This document shows positions 61,443 to 64,000 of a DNA stretch of 64,000 nucleotides, piece by piece (within the stretch, counting starts at the first letter, position 1; every line of letters begins with the position of its first letter). The position numbers and the translations under genes are program-made. Below the pieces are notes generated by a model. The model was given only the letters and a program-made list of their open reading frames with translations, was not told the DNA's origin and searched no databases. Source of the DNA: Oceanirhabdus sp. W0125-5. Lineage in GTDB: Bacteria > Bacillota > Clostridia > Clostridiales > Clostridiaceae. The stretch spans positions 5,242,001-5,306,000 of the forward strand of contig NZ_CP115913.1 of NCBI RefSeq assembly GCF_027938815.1, read 5' to 3'.

Positions 61443-61468
61443 AAAAAAGGAGCGTATTCACGCACCTT
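61443..61468 (-). terminator. Terminator at the end of the TetR gene
   Basis: AAGG-A-GCGT and ACGC-A-CCTT form a stem with one A-A mismatch and tip ATTC; T6 on the minus strand. It overlaps the TetR stop codon. Confidence 0.65.
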
Positions 61469-62090
61469 AATTCTGAATCATTTTCCTAATTGTCTTATAT
61501 AATAATGGTTTCATTTCATCAATTTCATCAGGCTCTTTTAATATTATAGAACTATATACTATTGCACTTGTGAGCTCTACTATCATAAATAATATTTTTT
61601 CTGCTTCCTCTTGACTTACCCCTTCATGCTCCAACTCATCAATAAAATAATAAATAATTTTCCTTGCGTCATCATATTGTTCAATATTTCTAAAAGCAGA
61701 ATCAAAAAGCCCCCATGAAAGGTTTTTATGTATTAATTTTAAGAGCTTTTTATCCTTTCTTAAAACTTCAATTATATAATCCACAAACATTATTACCGAA
61801 TCTTCAAAGTTATTGACACCACTCTTAATAACTTCATCCATTGCTTCTATAAGAATTTTATTACTTTTTCTTACTACAATTAAATCAACTATATCATATT
61901 TATCTTGAAAATATAGATAAAATGTTCCTTTTGCTACACCTGCTTTTTTTACTATCTCACTTATTGCAGTATTATGAATTCCTTTTGATGTAAATAAGTC
62001 ATATGCAGCTTCAAAGAGCTTACCTTCCTTTAATAATTTATTCTCTTCACTCTTACTTAATTTTTTTTTAGTATTTTTATCTTCTTTCAT
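61467..62090 (-). CDS. TetR/AcrR-family repressor of the MMPL operon
   Basis: From ATG 62090, after GGGTGATACTA, the product is about 207 residues. A Lys-rich start (MKEDKNTKKKLSKSEENKLL) leads into the HTH (LFEAAYDLFTSKGIHNTAISEIVKKAGVAKGTFYLYFQDKYD) and a helical ligand-binding domain. It lies directly upstream of the MMPL operon on the same strand, with the TGACC-N3-GGTCA dyads between, and is the probable repressor, relieved by a hydrophobic compound exported by the MMPL system. Confidence 0.92.
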   Translation of the reverse strand: MKEDKNTKKKLSKSEENKLLKEGKLFEAAYDLFTSKGIHNTAISEIVKKAGVAKGTFYLYFQDKYDIVDLIVVRKSNKILIEAMDEVIKSGVNNFEDSVIMFVDYIIEVLRKDKKLLKLIHKNLSWGLFDSAFRNIEQYDDARKIIYYFIDELEHEGVSQEEAEKILFMIVELTSAIVYSSIILKEPDEIDEMKPLLYKTIRKMIQN

Positions 62091-62191
62091 TAGTATCACC
62101 CTAAGTCCTCTATTGTTCAATACCTATATGTTCTATTTTTATTATAACCCATATCTTAGTAATATAAAAATATGTACTTGTTCAATTTTAT

Positions 62192-62725
62192 CTAATTATT
62201 TAAAACATATAAATATCTATCAACCATGACACCTTTATTTTCTTCATTATTTAATAAAAGTTCCTTTTGTATAAACCCCAGTTTCTCTAATAATGATATA
62301 GATTTTCTATGCTCTTTAATAACATAAGCTTTAATTACCTTCATTCCTAAAGAGTTACATACGAAATCAATTAATTCTTTTGCTGATTCATATGCAATTC
62401 CTTTTCCTGTATATTCTTTAGATAACCAATATCCCAGTTCACATGAATGATTATCATAATTGATATCTTCAATTGTCATCATCCCAACAAAAGAATTTGT
62501 TTCCTTTTCAAACACCCCTAATTCAAGCATATGTTCTGAGGCTTCCACTGACTTAAGATAATCCAAAAATGATTCTGCTGTTTCTAAAGTATACTCAGAT
62601 GGTGCTGAACTTAAAAATTGTAGAGTTTGTTTATTATTTATTGCAGATAATATGTCATTACTATCTACCATTCCAATAGGCGACTTCATAACAACCCTTT
62701 CTGTTTCTAAAATTATATTCTTCAT
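62192..62725 (-). CDS. GNAT-family N-acetyltransferase (RimJ/RimL type)
   Basis: The 177-residue product has the RimJ/RimL layout: IILETERVVMKSP at the start, FVGMMTIEDINYDNHSCELGYWLSKEYTGKGIAYESAKELIDFV with the acetyl-CoA loop (YTGKGIA), and VIKEHRKSISLLEKLGFIQKE. Members acetylate N-termini of ribosomal proteins or small molecules; substrate here unknown. GGGGGATGGGGAA precedes ATG 62725. Confidence 0.92.
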   Translation of the reverse strand: MKNIILETERVVMKSPIGMVDSNDILSAINNKQTLQFLSSAPSEYTLETAESFLDYLKSVEASEHMLELGVFEKETNSFVGMMTIEDINYDNHSCELGYWLSKEYTGKGIAYESAKELIDFVCNSLGMKVIKAYVIKEHRKSISLLEKLGFIQKELLLNNEENKGVMVDRYLYVLNN

Positions 62726-62927
62726 TTCCCCATCCCCCTATTTAAAATAATTCTATATCTATCAAACTAATAGGATATAAAATTTTTATAATTAACATTT
62801 CTATTATTATATAACAAATTCCTTTAATTAGGGTAATTCTTTGAAGTTAGCAATCATTAAAACAAAGCTACTAAAAAAATTTACTTACTTCATATTTCTA
62901 TAAAAGATTTAGTTTTTTATAAAAGTT

Positions 62928-63233
62928 TTATTTAAGATTAGGGTAAATCAAAATACATGCTAAAATATGAACGATTGCGGAGAATATTACCAAAATTGAT
63001 TCTGCTTTATGTTCTTTTATTGTTAATAATTTTTCCTTGTACTGATATGCCATCACTGCATAGAATGATGTCCCCATTAACCCTATTAATACAAATCCTG
63101 ACTCATTATATCTAAAAGTTCTGTACATAATATAAATCAATAAACTAAGGACTAAAAAATTGTAACCAAATTTATAACTTTTATTTTGAATAAATTCCGT
63201 TCTTTCATCTCTTTGAACCTTTTTAACTGACAT
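62928..63233 (-). CDS. Small membrane protein (DUF6773-like) paired with XRE regulator
   Basis: From ATG 63233, after AAGGAGGG, the product is 101 residues: a polar start (MSVKKVQRDERTEFIQNKSY) then three hydrophobic helices (about 22-40, 47-64 and 79-98). The start DERTxxIxxKSYxxGY is characteristic of small clostridial membrane proteins encoded together with an HTH gene. The upstream XRE gene ends just before this start, so they are translated together. Function unknown. Confidence 0.8.
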   Translation of the reverse strand: MSVKKVQRDERTEFIQNKSYKFGYNFLVLSLLIYIMYRTFRYNESGFVLIGLMGTSFYAVMAYQYKEKLLTIKEHKAESILVIFSAIVHILACILIYPNLK

Positions 63234-63234
63234 A

Positions 63235-63453
63235 TTAATTTCCCTCCTTAAAATAAAATATTTCCTCAAATTTTTTCTCAAAAACTTTACATATTATTAA
63301 TGCCAACTTTGCTGTTGGACAATATTGTCCAGTTTCTATTGAACTTATGGTTTGTCTTGTTACACCACATAAATTAGCAAGTTGTTCTTGAGTATAACTT
63401 TTCTCAGCTCTAGCAACCTTTAACCTATTTTTCAAGACAATATTTTCATCCAT
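63235..63453 (-). CDS. XRE-family transcriptional regulator
   Basis: The 72-residue product is a single HTH of the YgzD/Xre type: VLKNRLKVARAEKSYTQEQLANLCGVTRQTISSIETGQYCPTAKLALIICKVFEKKFEEIFYF. Such short regulators usually control the membrane-protein gene behind. AGAGGTGATTGA precedes ATG 63453. It stops within the ribosome-binding region of the next gene. Confidence 0.93.
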   Translation of the reverse strand: MDENIVLKNRLKVARAEKSYTQEQLANLCGVTRQTISSIETGQYCPTAKLALIICKVFEKKFEEIFYFKEGN

Positions 63454-63572
63454 TCAATCACCTCTATTAATATCTATTAAGGTTAACTAACTTTTATGAC
63501 AAGTATACTTGGAATTATAATTAGTTAACTTGTCATTTAATTTTCCTGATACATTTAATACATTTAATGAAC

Positions 63573-63606
63573 AAAAAAGCAGAAGTCTTATTTAAACTCC
63601 TGCTTT
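63573..63606 (-). terminator. Terminator after the AlkD-like gene
   Basis: AAAGCAG and CTGCTTT arms with partly pairing inner parts; T6 follows on the minus strand. Confidence 0.6.
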
Positions 63607-63628
63607 CATATCATATTATTAAAATAAT

Positions 63629-64000
63629 CTATTTCTCATAATCACTTCGTTTATACTTCTTATTTTTATAAACATAGGTATCCACTTTCAATATATCCAT
63701 CACTTGAATTGGTTTAATTTTTACTAAGTTTCTACATGCTCTAGTAGCAATCCAATACGAATTTTCATTTTCTCTAGAAACTAATTCCTTTACAATATTA
63801 AGTACCAACTCTGGCAAGTTCCGTGATAAATCGCTAAGGTTATTTCCCACAGAAACTCGTGGATACGGATCACTTTCTTCAAATAATTCTCTAAGCACCT
63901 TTAAAGAAAACTCTGGATTATTTAAAATCCATCTATTCTCCACAACAGGTCTCAAACATTCACTAGCAAATCTCCTATGATTAGGATTCTCTGATTTGGT
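63629..64000 (-). CDS. DNA alkylation repair protein (AlkD-like, HEAT repeats), 5' part outside window
   Basis: The minus-strand frame runs from the window edge: TKSENPNHRRFASECLRPVV (HxxRRFASE is the AlkD-type signature), then DPYPRVSVGNNLSDLSRNLPELVLNIVKELV and WIATRACRNLVKIKP, ending at 63629. This is the C-terminal half of an AlkD-like HEAT-repeat protein, which removes 3- and 7-alkylated bases. The typical RSVANxLND motif reads VSVGNNLSD here. The start and first half lie beyond the window. Confidence 0.85.
   Translation of the reverse strand, partial: TKSENPNHRRFASECLRPVVENRWILNNPEFSLKVLRELFEESDPYPRVSVGNNLSDLSRNLPELVLNIVKELVSRENENSYWIATRACRNLVKIKPIQVMDILKVDTYVYKNKKYKRSDYEK

Overview
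The window reads as chromosomal DNA of a low-GC, Gram-positive, endospore-forming-type anaerobe, most likely Clostridium sensu lato. The reasons are the AT-rich composition, strong GGAGG ribosome binding sites with frequent TTG/GTG starts, rubrerythrin-type oxidative defence, clostridial families (YvrJ, DUF2975/YozG, HsmA, DUF5050, GPH symporters) and an in-frame UGA selenoprotein. No rRNA, tRNA or CRISPR array was seen.

Layout. 1-3.2 kb: a purine permease under a guanine riboswitch, a YvrJ mini-gene and a DUF2975/XRE/DUF3955 operon ending in a structured repeat. 3.2-8.1 kb: a two-component system, two membrane proteins, a GNAT acetyltransferase, an S51 peptidase-like protein. 8.1-9.6 kb: a decayed IS200/IS605-type tnpB unit and a GC-rich hairpin island. 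9.6-21.8 kb: single-gene housekeeping and accessory units (hydrolases, ferritin-like protein plus a SelW-like selenoprotein, AraC and MerR regulators, adenosine deaminase family protein, ThpR, ECF S-component plus methyltransferase, several GNATs). 21.9-28.6 kb: an Rhs polymorphic-toxin locus with two tip cassettes, each followed by a candidate immunity gene; a 207-bp repeat closes each cassette. 28.7-32.3 kb: a heterodimeric ABC exporter. 33.1-38.2 kb: a GH1 glycosidase with two paralogous GPH sugar symporters and a divergent TetR regulator. 38.2-52.1 kb: cell-wall glucosaminidase, AraC regulator, two methyl-accepting chemotaxis proteins, DUF5050 and CapA proteins, PC4-like protein, M42 aminopeptidase and an HD-GYP phosphodiesterase. 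52.4-64 kb: a large XRE-type regulator, small hypotheticals, an MMPL transporter operon with a heptad-repeat partner and TetR repressor, a GNAT, an XRE/membrane pair and the 3' part of an AlkD-like DNA repair gene.

Most interesting points. (1) A SelW-like selenoprotein gene (11308-11556) whose Sec UGA sits in a CxxU motif, with a bacterial-SECIS-like hairpin just downstream. (2) The Rhs locus: a 5'-truncated Rhs body with one toxin tip and membrane-type immunity candidate, then a promoterless second tip with a GIY-YIG/URI-like nuclease domain and its own immunity candidate; the two units are bounded by 99%-identical 207-bp repeats with RNA-like stem-loops. (3) A dispersed, terminal-inverted-repeat element with a cloverleaf-like interior (two copies) whose ends supply the stop codon of the neighbouring gene. 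(4) Several readable regulatory circuits: a guanine riboswitch with a mutually exclusive terminator, a 19-bp-spacer MerR promoter, paired TetR palindromes before MMPL, a shared inverted repeat before both symporter transcripts, and a 33-bp near-palindrome at the promoter of the large XRE gene.

All function calls are from reading sequence motifs; no database search was run.
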